NCBI GenBank assembly: GCA_051453625.1
Contig: JBOZIK010000001.1
Location: forward strand, 249,756,540 to 249,820,539
Source: Welwitschia mirabilis
Lineage: Eukaryota > Gnetophyta > Gnetopsida > Welwitschiales
DNA: 64,000 nucleotides
Reading direction: 5' to 3'
Each line of letters begins with the position of its first letter. Within the stretch, counting starts at the first letter, position 1. A program made the translations under genes and the position numbers. This document shows positions 9,537 through 21,032 of this stretch, piece after piece. Below the pieces are notes generated by a model, which had not been told where the DNA came from, ran no database searches, and worked only from the letters and a program-made list of their open reading frames with translations.

Positions 9537-12411
9537 ATAAACAAAAGAAAGGTATCTCTTTTCTCAAGAGTGAAAAAAACCTTTAGATATAGATAAACAA
9601 AGGGATATAGCTCAAGATTAGAAGATCACATGTTTTAGCATTGATAAGTGGAATGAGTAATAAGTAACATTGGAATACAAAAAGAGATCATATTTGTGAC
9701 TCATAAACCTAACTACAATGAGTAATAATTTTGCTTCAATTAGTCAGTTTAATTAAATGCATAATTTCCTCATGCTAGTTCTTTGTAATCATTTATAAGC
9801 TCATAAATAAGTTTAATTCATCTAAAACATGCATTAAAACAATAAAAACACAAATCTCAAAATTGGCATGTGGTATAACAAGACAAACTCTTTAATTCTA
9901 ATGAATGAAGCAATGAGTATACTATGAAAAAAGTGGCCTTATACATCTCAAGAACATAAAAGCCATGATAGATTAAATTCACTTATTATCATTCTAGGTT
10001 CTAGGTAAAAGTGCATGCACTTATTGAAATGGTCATTTATTTTAAAATACTAAAATATATCAATCACATAGCACAACAAAAAAAATACTTATTCATAATA
10101 TAGTACACATATCACATTTATCAAGAATATAAATGAGTAAATAAGATGTAAAATATATTATTGTGTTCTCTTGAAATTTCCAATTTATTACTTCTATCAT
10201 TTAATTTTAATTTCTCATATAATGGAATTATGTAATTTTAAATATTTGCATAGGTTTTTTCATAAAACCCTTTAACATATTTTTAACACTTTTATGATAA
10301 ATTATAAAGATTACAAACAAATTTGATTTTAAAATGACATCTTGTTTGATAAAGAACATAAATAAGAATGATTATTCATTTGACTAAAAGATTAACATAT
10401 TTATTATTCAAGTAAATAGGATTTACAAAATATGGAATATGACACATTCATGCCATACTAGTTGCAATAAGATATCTAGGGAGTTTTAATCAAAGGTTTT
10501 AACAATGATGGGTTATGATGTAGGTTTGTAATAAAACATTTGAGTAAATGTTTGACAATGTTTTTTATTAATTGAAATATGAATAGTGACCATTATGTTT
10601 GGATGTTCACATTAAGACATATCCCTCTTTTTTAGGAACCTATTAAGATGCATTAGTGCTACATTCTATGTAGAAATTGTTAAGTCTGCAAGATGTACAA
10701 CCTTAAAGTGGTGTTTTGAATATACACTTATGCTTAAGGATCTTGACATTAACACCATGAAGAATTGCTACTCTAGGAAGTTATTATTTGAAAAGGAGAT
10801 ACCCCTACTACAAAATGACATTTTCTTTTAATTTCTTTGGCAAACATTGGATGTGGTTAGAGGATTAATAGTAAGAAAATGTTGATTTTTAATATTTCAT
10901 AAAACCAAAAAATTATTTTATTTATAAATGTGCATAAAAAATCAATAATCATAATAACCTTATGATGCTAAAAGTCATTATAAGTTGAACCATTATTCTT
11001 ATAAGTGCATTTTTCCATTTTTTGCAAATTCTTACATTGATAACATTACATTGTCTAGCTATCTCACAAAGAGTTTAGGGTTTTATTTATTATTTGTTAT
11101 TTTTTCCTTTATATCTATTGATTATTGGTATTATTTTAAACTAATGTTTTTACTTTTCCATAGAAGAAGGCTTTAACACTTCTTAGTCTTATATTTTAAA
11201 AATTAAAAAAAAGGAAAACACTATTTTTCCTTTATTTGACCATAGCTTATACATAAAACTATCTTTCTATGGCTACATCTATCCTATTTGAAGAATTAAA
11301 TGTTTTCCTATGGTTTCTTGAGATAATATAAAAGAAAAAATTTTTTTGCCCTACTTTTGATTTGTATTTATATTTCTCTTGATGATAAGTCAATTTCTTT
11401 ATATAAGACATGTAGTATTTTATCTTTCAATCAAAGTAAGTGAACTATGCATAGCTAGGTACAAGTGGTTTTGTGATGTTTTAGGCTTTATCATTTTATC
11501 TTTAGGTTAATATTATATTAATAATAATTAATGATCAAAAGACCTTACTTATTAAGTGATATTAAAGAGAATAAGCCCTTTCTTCTTGGTATGATTACTT
11601 GGGTAAGATATTATCTATGTGGACCACAATAAAAAATGATGATATGTAAGCAAATGATGGTTGTAAAGTGTGAGGTCACATAAAAGAGTTTCATTACTCA
11701 CTTAAAATTATTATTCAAATGTACTTTATAACTATATAGCTCCTATTATTATCATTAGAGTTATAATTTTGAAATAATTACATTTGTAGTTGTTTATGAT
11801 GCTACTAAAACTAGGGTAAGATGCCTCCAATAGAGTATTATTACTAAGTCTTCTTACTCATTTATCAACATATTATTATAGGAGTTTATGATGATCAATC
11901 AATAAAATATCATACTATCATATATCATATGTATGAAAGACTCCTCTATAAGGCTAAGGTTACATGGACGGTCAATGATAAATCATAAAAAAGCTAGATC
12001 AAAAGTAGATCTACTATGACAATTATATAGATATCAAAAATGTAGGAAGACATAGTTACAATTACATTAATCATAATTAAAGTGAGGTCTTTCATAGGAA
12101 CTACCTAATAGAAGCACTAAGGCCTATAATTATAATGAGAATAAACAAAATTAGTTTTAAATAAATATTATAAATATAGCATGAGGTGTAATAAAAAATA
12201 TTCATAACATTTACCACATATCTAATGCAATAACTACATCATGTACATGTGTGAATCATTTGTTAGTTCATTAAGATAATTTTCATGCAAAGAGAGTAAT
12301 ACAATTAATAAAGAAAGCATAGAAAAAGAAGAACAACATATAAACATTAAACATATTACAAGTTTACAAAGGATTAAGGACACCATAGGATGGGTTACAT
12401 CATTAGATAGG
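9537..12411. other. AT-rich DNA without a recognised gene
   Basis: About 2.9 kb with only short, mostly hydrophobic frames (the largest is 63 codons at 10985-11176). No transposon domain, LTR pair or RNA gene was recognised. Confidence 0.5.
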
Positions 12412-12792
12412 TATAATATTCCAAAATCATAATTGTATAATCAAGTGTGTCAAATACTAATTAATCATGTTTAATAAAAAAAATAAAAATATGTGTTCCA
12501 TCATTATGTAATATAAGCCGATATCATTAGGTAAGTGGATAGACTCAGTGGATGTAACCAACAACAACCCTGACTAATCCCCAAGGGTCCCATGAGGAGA
12601 ACTAAGATTGTAATCCACGTTTTTACCAATACTCACTAGTTTAATATTGTTTGCTAATGATGTGTAATGTAATCTGCTGCTATCAATAATAAAAGCCTTT
12701 TTTCCTTTAAATTATTCCTTGTCATTTCAATAGATCATGGGATATTATTTTAAACGTTCCTTTAATTGGAAATAGCAAAATGGGACATTACA
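12412..12792 (+). repeat. 5' LTR of the gypsy element
   Basis: It is 381 bases and aligns with 21033-21849 outside the N run there. It ends in ATTACA. The expected start TGTAAT has become TATAAT (one G to A), so the ends were once the inverted repeat TGTAAT/ATTACA. Shared inner landmarks include ATCATTATGT, CCCCAAGGGT and CTATCAATAATAAAA, the last probably near the RNA 3' end. Its right end is followed by the primer-binding site after two bases. Confidence 0.9.
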
Positions 12793-12794
12793 TT

Positions 12795-12807
12795 TGGTAT
12801 CAAATCC
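12795..12807 (+). promoter_or_regulatory. Primer-binding site, initiator-Met tRNA type
   Basis: The sequence TGGTATCAAATCC differs from TGGTATCAGAGCC at two positions, one of them G to A. It begins two bases after the 5' LTR, where minus-strand DNA synthesis would be primed. Confidence 0.85.
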
Positions 12808-12978
12808 AATAATAAGTAGTAAATCACTACTTAAGAAAAAAAGGAAAGAAATAAATTTATAAATAAAATAGCCAAATGCTGAATAGTAAATCAAACAATA
12901 CGAATATAATAATCAAAGAAAATAAGGTATTAGTAAAAATAGGATGCATGACATCTTGACAAGAAAAACCAAACATAA

Positions 12979-15269
12979 CTACTGAGGAGGAAGAAGATCC
13001 TCCATGGATAAGGTAATACGGTTGTGATCATCCACAACTAGGAAAGGAGACTTCATGCCACATGTAACTACTTCCATTCCAGTAAGCTATGTAGGAATTG
13101 ACATAATACTAATTTCAATAGAAAAAAAGGTTCTCTAGAATTTGCCTTAGTAATAGAAACAACCACTTATAGAGCTTCATATAAAGCTTACTGTAAGAAA
13201 CTAAATTTCCTAATAGATGTTCCTTCAAGAGCTCCCTATCATGATATAGCACATTGATGTCATAAATAGTAATAACTAAATGATCAGAATAAGATTGAAT
13301 TATGCTATCACTCTTTGTCAATGGAGTAAATAAGGCAACTTGATTTCCTTCTATTTTAGCCTAATGTGAAGCATCTGCCCATGATTTCTTCTCTGATAAA
13401 TGCATGTTTTCCATATTATTCTCTAGCATCTAGAGAGAATCACTCATGGACTCTTACTCTTTGATTCCATGATGCGTGATGCAGTAAAATGACTTTATCA
13501 TATCAACCATGTTGTAGAGATGTTAAAGTGAAGCATACCATTCATGTTATGAAGAACAATAAGAAGTGAAATGAGTAGAACAGTTGTACTCAAAGTCCTC
13601 TAGTACATCTGCTATCTTGAATTTACGATGGATGTAGATGTCATCTAGGCATGAAGGATGAATTACCTATACATGCATGAGGTTGGAAATGGACTAATNN
13701 NNNNNNNNTTAATCTTAGGGTACAAGGTCTTCACCATTGATAAGAGATGATTAGTGCAATAAGATATTTGGCCTTTTTAATTTACAATGGAGTATGGAGT
13801 TATAGGCGAGTGGCAAAGAGATTTTGAAGAAGGGTAAGTAACAAGAAAACTTTGATCTAGAGACTAAAAATAGGGAATGGAATAGAACATATCCTCTTCA
13901 TCCATTAATGCATCAAAATCATTAAGTACCTCTTACTCTTAAGAATCAAAAGGAACAATAAATTAATTAAAAGGCCAATGAAAGGGATAAAAGGAAAAGT
14001 TTGACTTATAATAATGTACTCCTCCCTTAGCTATTAGAGGGAGAGCTTCTCTAGAGGCTATGGAATAAAATCCATTTCCTCCTCGATAAAAGTCTCTACA
14101 CAAGGAACCTAGAATAAAAAAATAAAATGTCTATATCAAAAAAAAGGGGGAAGGGGGGGTGGGGGGTGAGGGGGGAGGGGGAGGGGGGGAAGAGAGAGAG
14201 ATAGTAATAGGTAATACCCCATGGGATCTGTAACATCAAGAAAAGCTAAGGAATGCATCCTCTTATTGTTGTGGTTCCATAGTCATAGGATGACTCATTG
14301 GAGCTTTATCATGTTTTCTATGGGAAGAGTTATGATATCTTAAATCCTTACACATTTGAAAATGCTAAATAATAAAAAAACTAGAGTTATCAGAAATATA
14401 CTTAATAGCAAAATTCTTAGCAAAACTCATATGCTGGATGGAATAGAAAAAGTACACTAAGATGTTTCTTTAGGATTATAACTCTTAGAGACGTTACCCT
14501 TCATAGATGAGAAAGAATGAGAATGTAATAAAGATTAAGTAGTGATCTCATTAGAAGGCAAAACAAAGAAGAAATTTACAAAAATAGCTTTAAATTGCTA
14601 TATATCCCCTAAACACATAGAAGCAAAATATAAATCTAATAAGATATGGCTATAGAAAAACTTATTCCTATCTTCATTCCTCTTCAATTGGGTCAATTGG
14701 AAGAGGATGGAATAACAAATAATCAAGGTCCAATCTAAAGAAACTTTACTAGTTAAGAAGGGGAACAAGTAAATTATGTAAGTGGAAATCTCACTAACCT
14801 GATCATGAAGAAAGATCCTACTAGCAATTAGTGCATATGGAGTGGTAAAATTGGCAGTAGAGTTCTCATGACTATGGGTATCTAGCTCTAGAACATACAC
14901 AAAATCATCTAATTAATTGACCAAGAAGTGATAAAAGTAATCATTAGAACAAAGAACTTTAAGAGAAACATGATCACCTTTACTCATCCCAAAGACTAGT
15001 TAGATGTTCTCTTCTAATATCTAAATTAGGTCATGATGAGAATGGGGAATGATAGTAGTGTATGGATCAAAGAAATAGTATAAGGAATCCAAGATAAAAG
15101 GAATGATAGGATGATAAATACAGAAAGTTGAAAAGCCATAGAGATCTAAGAGATTAGAGGAGAAGATCTAGGAAAACCCTTACTTCAAAGTGCATTGCTA
15201 TGATTCCAACTCTATAGACTTGAAATTGATAGAATTTCAAGAAATGGTGGGGTAAAGTTTAGAAGCCAT
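12979..15269 (-). pseudogene. Antisense transposon-type ORF nested in the gypsy leader
   Basis: One ancestral reading frame of about 760 codons can be followed on the minus strand from ATG at 15269 (MASKLYPTIS) to a stop at 12979 after MEDLLPPQ, with scattered stops. The first third includes YHPIIPFILDSLYYFFDP, LELDTHSHENSTANFTTPYA and SLDWTLIICYSILFQL; 14900-14598 is open for 100 codons. The spacing and hydrophobic pattern recall the 'putative plant transposon protein' type of retroelement gag-like ORF (Pfam PF20167), but this is resemblance by eye. The middle is proline-rich because it crosses the G-rich tract at 14146-14191. The frame at 13321-13115 may form a helical segment. A TATAAAT-like word lies upstream on the minus strand near 15518. 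A 10-N gap lies inside (13699-13708). Confidence 0.5.
14146..14191 (+). repeat. G-rich tract, potential G-quadruplex
   Basis: Seven runs of four to seven G are separated by one to three other bases, followed by a GA run to about 14201. In DNA this AT-rich the tract is conspicuous. It contains more than the four G-runs needed to fold a quadruplex on the plus strand. Read on the minus strand it codes mostly proline and serine inside the nested ORF. Confidence 0.85.
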
Positions 15270-15639
15270 ACCTTAACCAGAGAAAGAAATACATCTACAA
15301 ATGCTAGAAGAAACTCATATTTAGGTAAAAGTATGTTGTTAAATGGCCTATACAAAAATTAACAAAAAGAAAAAGGCAAATATTAAAATAAAATAAAAAT
15401 ATCAAAGAAAGAGATAAGTAGAAGAACAGATAGAAGAGCTACCAATTTAACTATAAATACATATAATAAAGGAAGTAAAAAACATGAGGGAACCATATAG
15501 GTATTTATAATGGTGGACTAGGATTTTCCCTAACCCTAAAATAATAGTTAACCATAATTAACTAAACCTTAGTTAGATGCAAATAACTCTAATTAACTAT
15601 GGAAAAATCGAGGCTCTAAAATATAGTGGACTAAAACCC

Positions 15640-16400
15640 AATGTCACACTACTAGATGGTTGACATCACACTTCAGGCATCAAAATCACACTCTTAGATG
15701 ATCAACATTGCACTTCAGAATCCAACCTATATGGCCAACATCGCACTTTCAGGTGGCTGACTTACACTTTAGAGATCAACATCGCACTCCTAGATGATTG
15801 ATGTCACACTTTAGAGGATGACCCAAAGGGTCAATGTTGTAGTTCCAGAAAGATAATGTCATAATTTGAAGGCCAATGTTGTATTCCCAAAGGCTAACAG
15901 CATGCTTCAGAGGCAGATGTTGCACTTTGAAGGCTAATGTCACACTTTGTCTTACCAAATCTAAAATTGCACTTTGAAGTCTCTCAAAGCTTGAAGTTGC
16001 ACTTGGGTTCTCGACATTGCACTTGTCTTCATAGGACTAGATTCAACTATTTTTCCATAAACATTGCTTGTTATACTCACTTGCTTAAAAAACCCTAATT
16101 TTACGTTTGGCTACCCAATGTTACACTTGTTGCCTATAGGCCTAGAATCTTCCTTTGCCTCTTAGAAAATACCTATTTGCTCACTATCACGAAAGGCTCT
16201 GACATCACACTTAATGTCCTAACATCTTACTTAGAGTCTTGATGTTATACTTGGATGCCTAACATTGCACTCTTACTCTAGATGCATTACCACCTCTTGG
16301 CGTTACTTAGAAAAACCCAAAATCCTTTCAAACCTCTTGATGTTAGACTTGGATGTTCAATGTCGCACTCAGTATGCATAGGTATTCAATATCACACATG
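15640..16400. repeat. Degenerate minisatellite based on ATGTCGCACTT
   Basis: The word AATGT(C/T)(G/A)CACTT and its variants recur more than twenty times over 760 bases, for example at 15640, 15703, 15737, 15777, 15801 and around 15920-16020, often spaced 20-35 bases, in alternating wording (CAACATCGCACTT, TGATGTCACACTTT). The linkers differ more than the core. The region is less AT-rich than its surroundings. It lies between the antisense ORF and gag. No function can be read from it. Confidence 0.75.
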
Positions 16401-16481
16401 GATCTTTGATTCCATCTGTAGATTCCTGATAACATTTAGACTTCCTTTGGTAGTTATTATCTATGTTAGCAAGATAACATC

Positions 16482-16491
16482 NNNNNNNNNN
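16482..16491. other. Assembly gap, 10 N
   Basis: A 10-N run just upstream of the gypsy gag start. Confidence 0.9.
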
Positions 16492-16535
16492 GGAGAAAGC
16501 AAAGAGAGAATGCTTACAAAATAAGGTAGAGGCAT

Positions 16536-17600
16536 ATGAGTTTAGAAGAACATCGAACCCAATGGTGCATCATCGAACACAATGTTAATGAGTTAACCAT
16601 GGTACTAGAAGGCCAAATTAACCATATCTACTTCCAAAATGAATAGCTAGCTAATAGGATTAATAGCCATCTTTCTCACTTAGAAGAAAGACATATAGAA
16701 TATAATCTAATGGCATATCAAGAACAACCATCTAGATTACAATAGCATACTCTTATAGCATATATTGCCCTCCAAAACTTTCAAATAAGATTATTAAATA
16801 CAGAGACTAACCTTTAAGCTTTCTTAACAAACAAAGTTAACCATGCCAATATTGAACAATCTGAAGGAGAAAAACTTGTAAATATAATACATTTAATAAC
16901 CTATGAAGGTAAGGATAGAGCAAGATAAAAAGCCATATCTCAAATCTGACAAATAGATAATTATTTCAAACTTTAAAATACACCTTCACAAAGATGGTGT
17001 GTATATGTTGCCATATTTTGTGTAGGAAATGCATAGGAAAGGTGGTCCATATGTCAAAAAGACACCCACATAGGACACGATGGGATACCTTTGTTGAAGA
17101 ATTTAAAATAAAATTCATTCTATAAGATTTTATTAAGGATCCAATGGTAGAGTTTTAATTCTTGTGCTTTAGAAAATGCCCATTACATGAAAATTAATTA
17201 GAATTCTAGCACCTTATAAAGTATCTAAAGAATTTTATAAAGTAGTTAATTAATAGTTTTATTACAATATTACCACCCAAACTTAGAATTATTCTAAATA
17301 AATTAGAAATCAAGTTCACAAAAGATGCCTATTAAAAAAAACATTGTCTTAAAGGATAAGAGAACAAATAGACAGACCAACCATAGTAAGGGGATAAGCA
17401 CCCTCTTTCAATCACACCACCAATAAGGAAGCCAAATAGAACTAATCTCACCTATCACAAGTATCAAAAGAGAGGTTACATTGTCAAGAACTATACATCT
17501 AAATCATGAACATCGAATGTTCCTTAGCACAATTAGCATCAAGCTCTTCAGAGTAAGCCCATGTCATCTATAAGATTTAATGCTACCATTTAAACAGTTA
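16536..17600 (+). pseudogene. gypsy gag, decayed, including the zinc knuckle
   Basis: The proposed start is the ATG of MSLEEHRTQW at 16536. A coiled-coil-like amino-terminal part (NINSHLSHLEERHIEYN type) is followed near 16900-17140 by the retrotransposon gag core, with ISQIQQIDNYFKL-like, VYVAIFCVGNA and WSICQKD segments matching the plant motif WlxxxexxfxxxxxpxxxkvxxaxxxlxgxaxxWw. Near 17452-17494 the CCHC knuckle reads YHKYQKRGYIVKNY, with all four metal ligands replaced by Tyr. The capsid protein would package element RNA; many stops show it is dead. Confidence 0.8.
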
Positions 17601-17654
17601 TAATTTACATTTAATACTCCATCCTAGAATTATGTTTTTATATTTCATCTTTTC

Positions 17655-17740
17655 CTATTTAATTCCTAATTGATAGTGGTTCATCACACAATTTTATTTC
17701 ATCATATTTATTTTACAAATTAAATATTAATACTTTTAAA
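17655..17740 (+). pseudogene. gypsy aspartic protease active-site fragment
   Basis: The frame reads FLIDSGSSHNFISSYLF, a close match to the gypsy protease active site (V/A)LIDSGSTHNFIS. The catalytic Asp of DSG is intact. The rest of the domain is interrupted downstream. Confidence 0.85.
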
Positions 17741-18289
17741 GAAAGATAGTCCATCATAAGATTTATAGGATGTAGTTTTCTTACATAAGATGGGACTATC
17801 CCCTTTATCACTTTTACCATTCATGATTTACACTTTAGAGATAAGTTTTATATCTTCTAAATTAGAGAATACCATGTCCTTTTAAGAATCCATTTCTTAA
17901 TTAGATATAATTTTTAGATTAACTTTCATCAATGAACCTTGCAATTATCTCATTAATTTGGAGAATGAATCTTTAGATGGAAGGAAAAGAGTAAGGCAAT
18001 ATTTTTAACCTTACTCAAACAATTGTAAAAACTGTAAAATATAAACACGTATTCATCACTCTAGTATAGGTGGAAGACCATGAATAAGATCCATCTATAC
18101 CAAAAGAACTATAAGAATTTTTAGATGTATTTGAAGATTCATAAATGATACCATCCAAGAGAAAAGTAGAGTATGTAATTAACTTAATCCCTAGGGCACA
18201 GCCAATGGTGAAATCACCCTATCATTTCTTAATAGTAGAACTAAGAAAACGAAAGTTACAAATGAAATAACTATTGTTAGAAGGAAAGA

Positions 18290-19420
18290 TTTATCCTAGT
18301 CTATTACCATCAGGGGCAATAGTATTATTTATTAAAAAAAAGGATGGTATCTCGTGGCTCTGTATTGAATATAAATAACTCAAAAAAGTAACTATCAAGA
18401 ATAGATATCTAATATCATGGATTAATAACCTATTAGATCAACTACAAGGAGCTAAAGATTTTTCAAATATTGATTTAAAATATGGCTATCACAAGATCCA
18501 CATCAAGGATAAAGATATTTTTAGAGTAAGATATGGACATTATGAGTTTGAAATAGTGCCTTTATATTTGACAAATAATTAATAAATGATGTTTTTCAAC
18601 CTTAATTGGATAAATTTGTTTTTTTTTTTTTTATATATGATATCCTAGTATATTTTAAAAATCAAGATGACCATGTTACACATTTGAAGAAAGTTCTACA
18701 ATCTTTTCTAAGCATAAATTCAATGCAAGATTAAGAAAATGTGAATTTTTTTAGATAAATAATAGTTATCTAAGATATATCATCTTCACTAAAGGAATTA
18801 TAATATACCTAGCTAAAGTACAAACCATAAGGAAATGGCCAAAATTCAAGGATGTAACTCAAGTATGAAGTTTTAAAGGATTGACCAACTTCTACCAGAA
18901 ATTTATTCTAGGATTTTATCAACTTGCAGCACCATTAACAGACTTGATTAAAGTAATAAATACATTTGACTTTAATGATAAATAAAATAAGGCATTTCTT
19001 AGATTAAAGTTGCTACTTACAATAGCACTAGTCCTTAAGATTATAGATGTAAACAAATCATTTACAGTTATTACCAATACTTCTACTTAAGGAATAGGAG
19101 ACATACTCAATTAAGATGATTAGTTAATTGCATATGAATCATGAAAACTAAACCAACATGAGAAGAACTCTTTCATACATGATTTGGATTGTTAATCATA
19201 GTGCATGCTTTGAATGTTTAAAGGAACTATCTTATGGGAAGTAAATTCCTTTTTAAAACAAGTCATAAAAGCTTAGAATATTTTCAAAAACAATGGCTTC
19301 TAAATGTGTAGTAGATAATGGGATGATTTACTTGTAGAATACAAATTCAAGTTACAGTACACCTTGGATAAATGAAACAAAGTGGTAAATGATTTAAACA
19401 GGATGTGGCATATGTTAGCT
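18290..19420 (+). pseudogene. gypsy reverse transcriptase and RNase H, decayed
   Basis: The region begins with LPSGAIVLFIKKKDG (family PVLFVKKKDGSWRMCIDYRxLN). It continues with AKDFSNIDLKYGYHKIHIKD and RVRYGHYEFEIVPLYLTN, matching FSKIDLRSGYHQIRI and the TRYGHYEFLVMPFGLTNAP block. The polymerase signature has decayed to FIYDILVYFKNQ near 18630, next to a T-run of about 14 that shifts the frame, so one of the two catalytic Asp of YxDD is lost. The RNase H part shows LIAYES-stop-KLNQHEKNS (family IAYESRKLxxxExNY) near 19125. Stops are frequent. Confidence 0.88.
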
Positions 19421-19599
19421 ACTATTGTTACATCCGACTTGTCTATCGTCCTTTAAACATCCTTGATTGGTGATCCAAAGTTCAAAGACATATATCAATA
19501 AGTCCAAGAAGTAGACACATGCATGATCTCATGGGATGAATTCCTTATAAAAATAAGATAACTATGGATTCCGCAAGGTCCATGGAGAATAAAGCTAAT

Positions 19600-20340
19600 G
19601 TCTAAATTACATGAAGTTTCATATGTAGTGCATCAAGGATTTGTTAAAAACTACTATCAATTATGAACTACTACTTTTGGCCTAGAATGAAATCAGATCT
19701 AAACAAATGCATTCATAATTGTAGTATATTTTGACAGGTGAAGATTAACCAAGGAAGTCACACTGATCTCCTTCAGCCATTGGGAATACCACAATAGAAA
19801 TGGAAAGAAATATCTATAGAATTCATCACCAGTTTATCCTTCACTAGTAAATAACATGATGTAATTTTTATTTGTGTAGATAGATTAAACAAGATGGACC
19901 ATTTTATTATAGTTCAAAGTACTAATACAATAGAAGAGCTAGACTTTCATTTTGTATATGGATTTTTCAGATTACATGATGCACCTCAAGTCATAGTATC
20001 TGATCGAGATCTGATTTTCGTATCTAATTTTTTGTAAAGATTCTTTCAAAACTTAGGTATTAAACTTAATTTCAGTACTATAGATCACCTAGAAACAAAT
20101 GGCTAAAAAAAAAAAAGAATAAATTATATATTAGAAAATTCTCTATGATGTTATGTGATAAGAAGTCCTAAATAATGGGAGAACTACCTACATACGGTAG
20201 ATTTTTCTTACAACTAAACATTCTAGACTTTCATTCCTTTTTACTCTTCAAATAAATGTATGACACGAATTACTCTACCCTTGTCACATGGTTAGATTCT
20301 TCATAGAGATCAAAAAGGATAGTGCCTTAAAAATTAAAGA
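19600..20340 (+). pseudogene. gypsy integrase core, decayed
   Basis: The frame reads KINQGSHTDLLQPLGIPQ, then KWKEISIEFITSLSFT, VIFICVDRLNKMDHFI, FRLHDAPQVIVSDRDLIF and LGIKLNFSTIDHLETNG. These match the plant gypsy block QPLPIPxWKWExISMDFIxGLP, the VDRLTKxAHFxP block, HGxPxxIVSDRDxxF and TAYHPQTDGQTER. The first catalytic Asp (DFI) reads Glu, the second Asp (SDRD) is intact, and the Glu block is truncated by an A-run and stop. An upstream HHCC zinc region (HEVSYVVHQGF) is present but degraded. Confidence 0.88.
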
Positions 20341-20559
20341 ATATATAAGAATTGAATAAGAAATAAAAGGATAGCTAAAAGTAGTGCAAGAGTAATATAA
20401 GAAATGTTATGATCAGAAGCATCAAACCTGCATATTCCAAATAGATGAAGAAGTACTATTAAGAATCAAGTTAGAAAGAAAATCCTTGAAAATAAAAAAA
20501 ATACAGCAAATTAGCACCATGATTCTATAGTCTGTTCAAGATTATTAAAAATATTGGGC

Positions 20560-20840
20560 ATCTAGCATACAAACTAGAGATTCCTCAATTATTATCCTGA
20601 ACACATCCTATTTTTCATGTGAGCATAATGAAACCATACCATGAAGATACAAACCAATACTACACCTTAAACTCATAACATAGCATGGTCAAATTCAATT
20701 TGACTTTTGCTGTCTAGTTAGAAAAACTCCTAAGTACTAGATCTAGGTAACTAAGAAATAAGAGTATAAAATAAGTATGTATTCAATGGACCCATTATAA
20801 TCAACAAACATGGGAAAATAGTAAGTACATGTAGGAGACC
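20560..20840 (+). pseudogene. gypsy integrase carboxy-terminal region
   Basis: The sequence reads GHLAYKLEIPQLLS, a stop, then THPIFHVSIMKPYHED, matching AYRLxLPxxSxIHPVFHVSxLK, the segment that precedes the pol end in plant gypsy elements. Further on RSRQLRNKSIK-like residues and WTHYNQQTWEN match the end-of-pol block around LVQWxxxxxxxATWE. It lies in the expected place before the polypurine tract. Confidence 0.75.
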
Positions 20841-21019
20841 TTTTTCAAACTATTTAATAAAGCCTAATATACCACTTTGTATTACATTATTAATGTATAT
20901 GTTAAATGAATTGTATCTTCTTATTATGTTTTCTATTTCATATAGAAAATAACACGGAGAATCATGGCTTTAGAAATAATGCAAGCTCAGGAGAGATCAT
21001 ACTCGATGATGAGATTCCT

Positions 21020-21032
21020 AAAGGGGAGGAAA
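21020..21032 (+). promoter_or_regulatory. Polypurine tract
   Basis: AAAGGGGAGGAAA immediately precedes the TG that opens the 3' LTR, the normal place for plus-strand priming. Confidence 0.9.

Noticed and set aside
13115-13321. 68-codon minus-strand frame as an independent gene
   Set aside because: It lies in line with the decayed ORF 12979-15269 and is treated as part of it.
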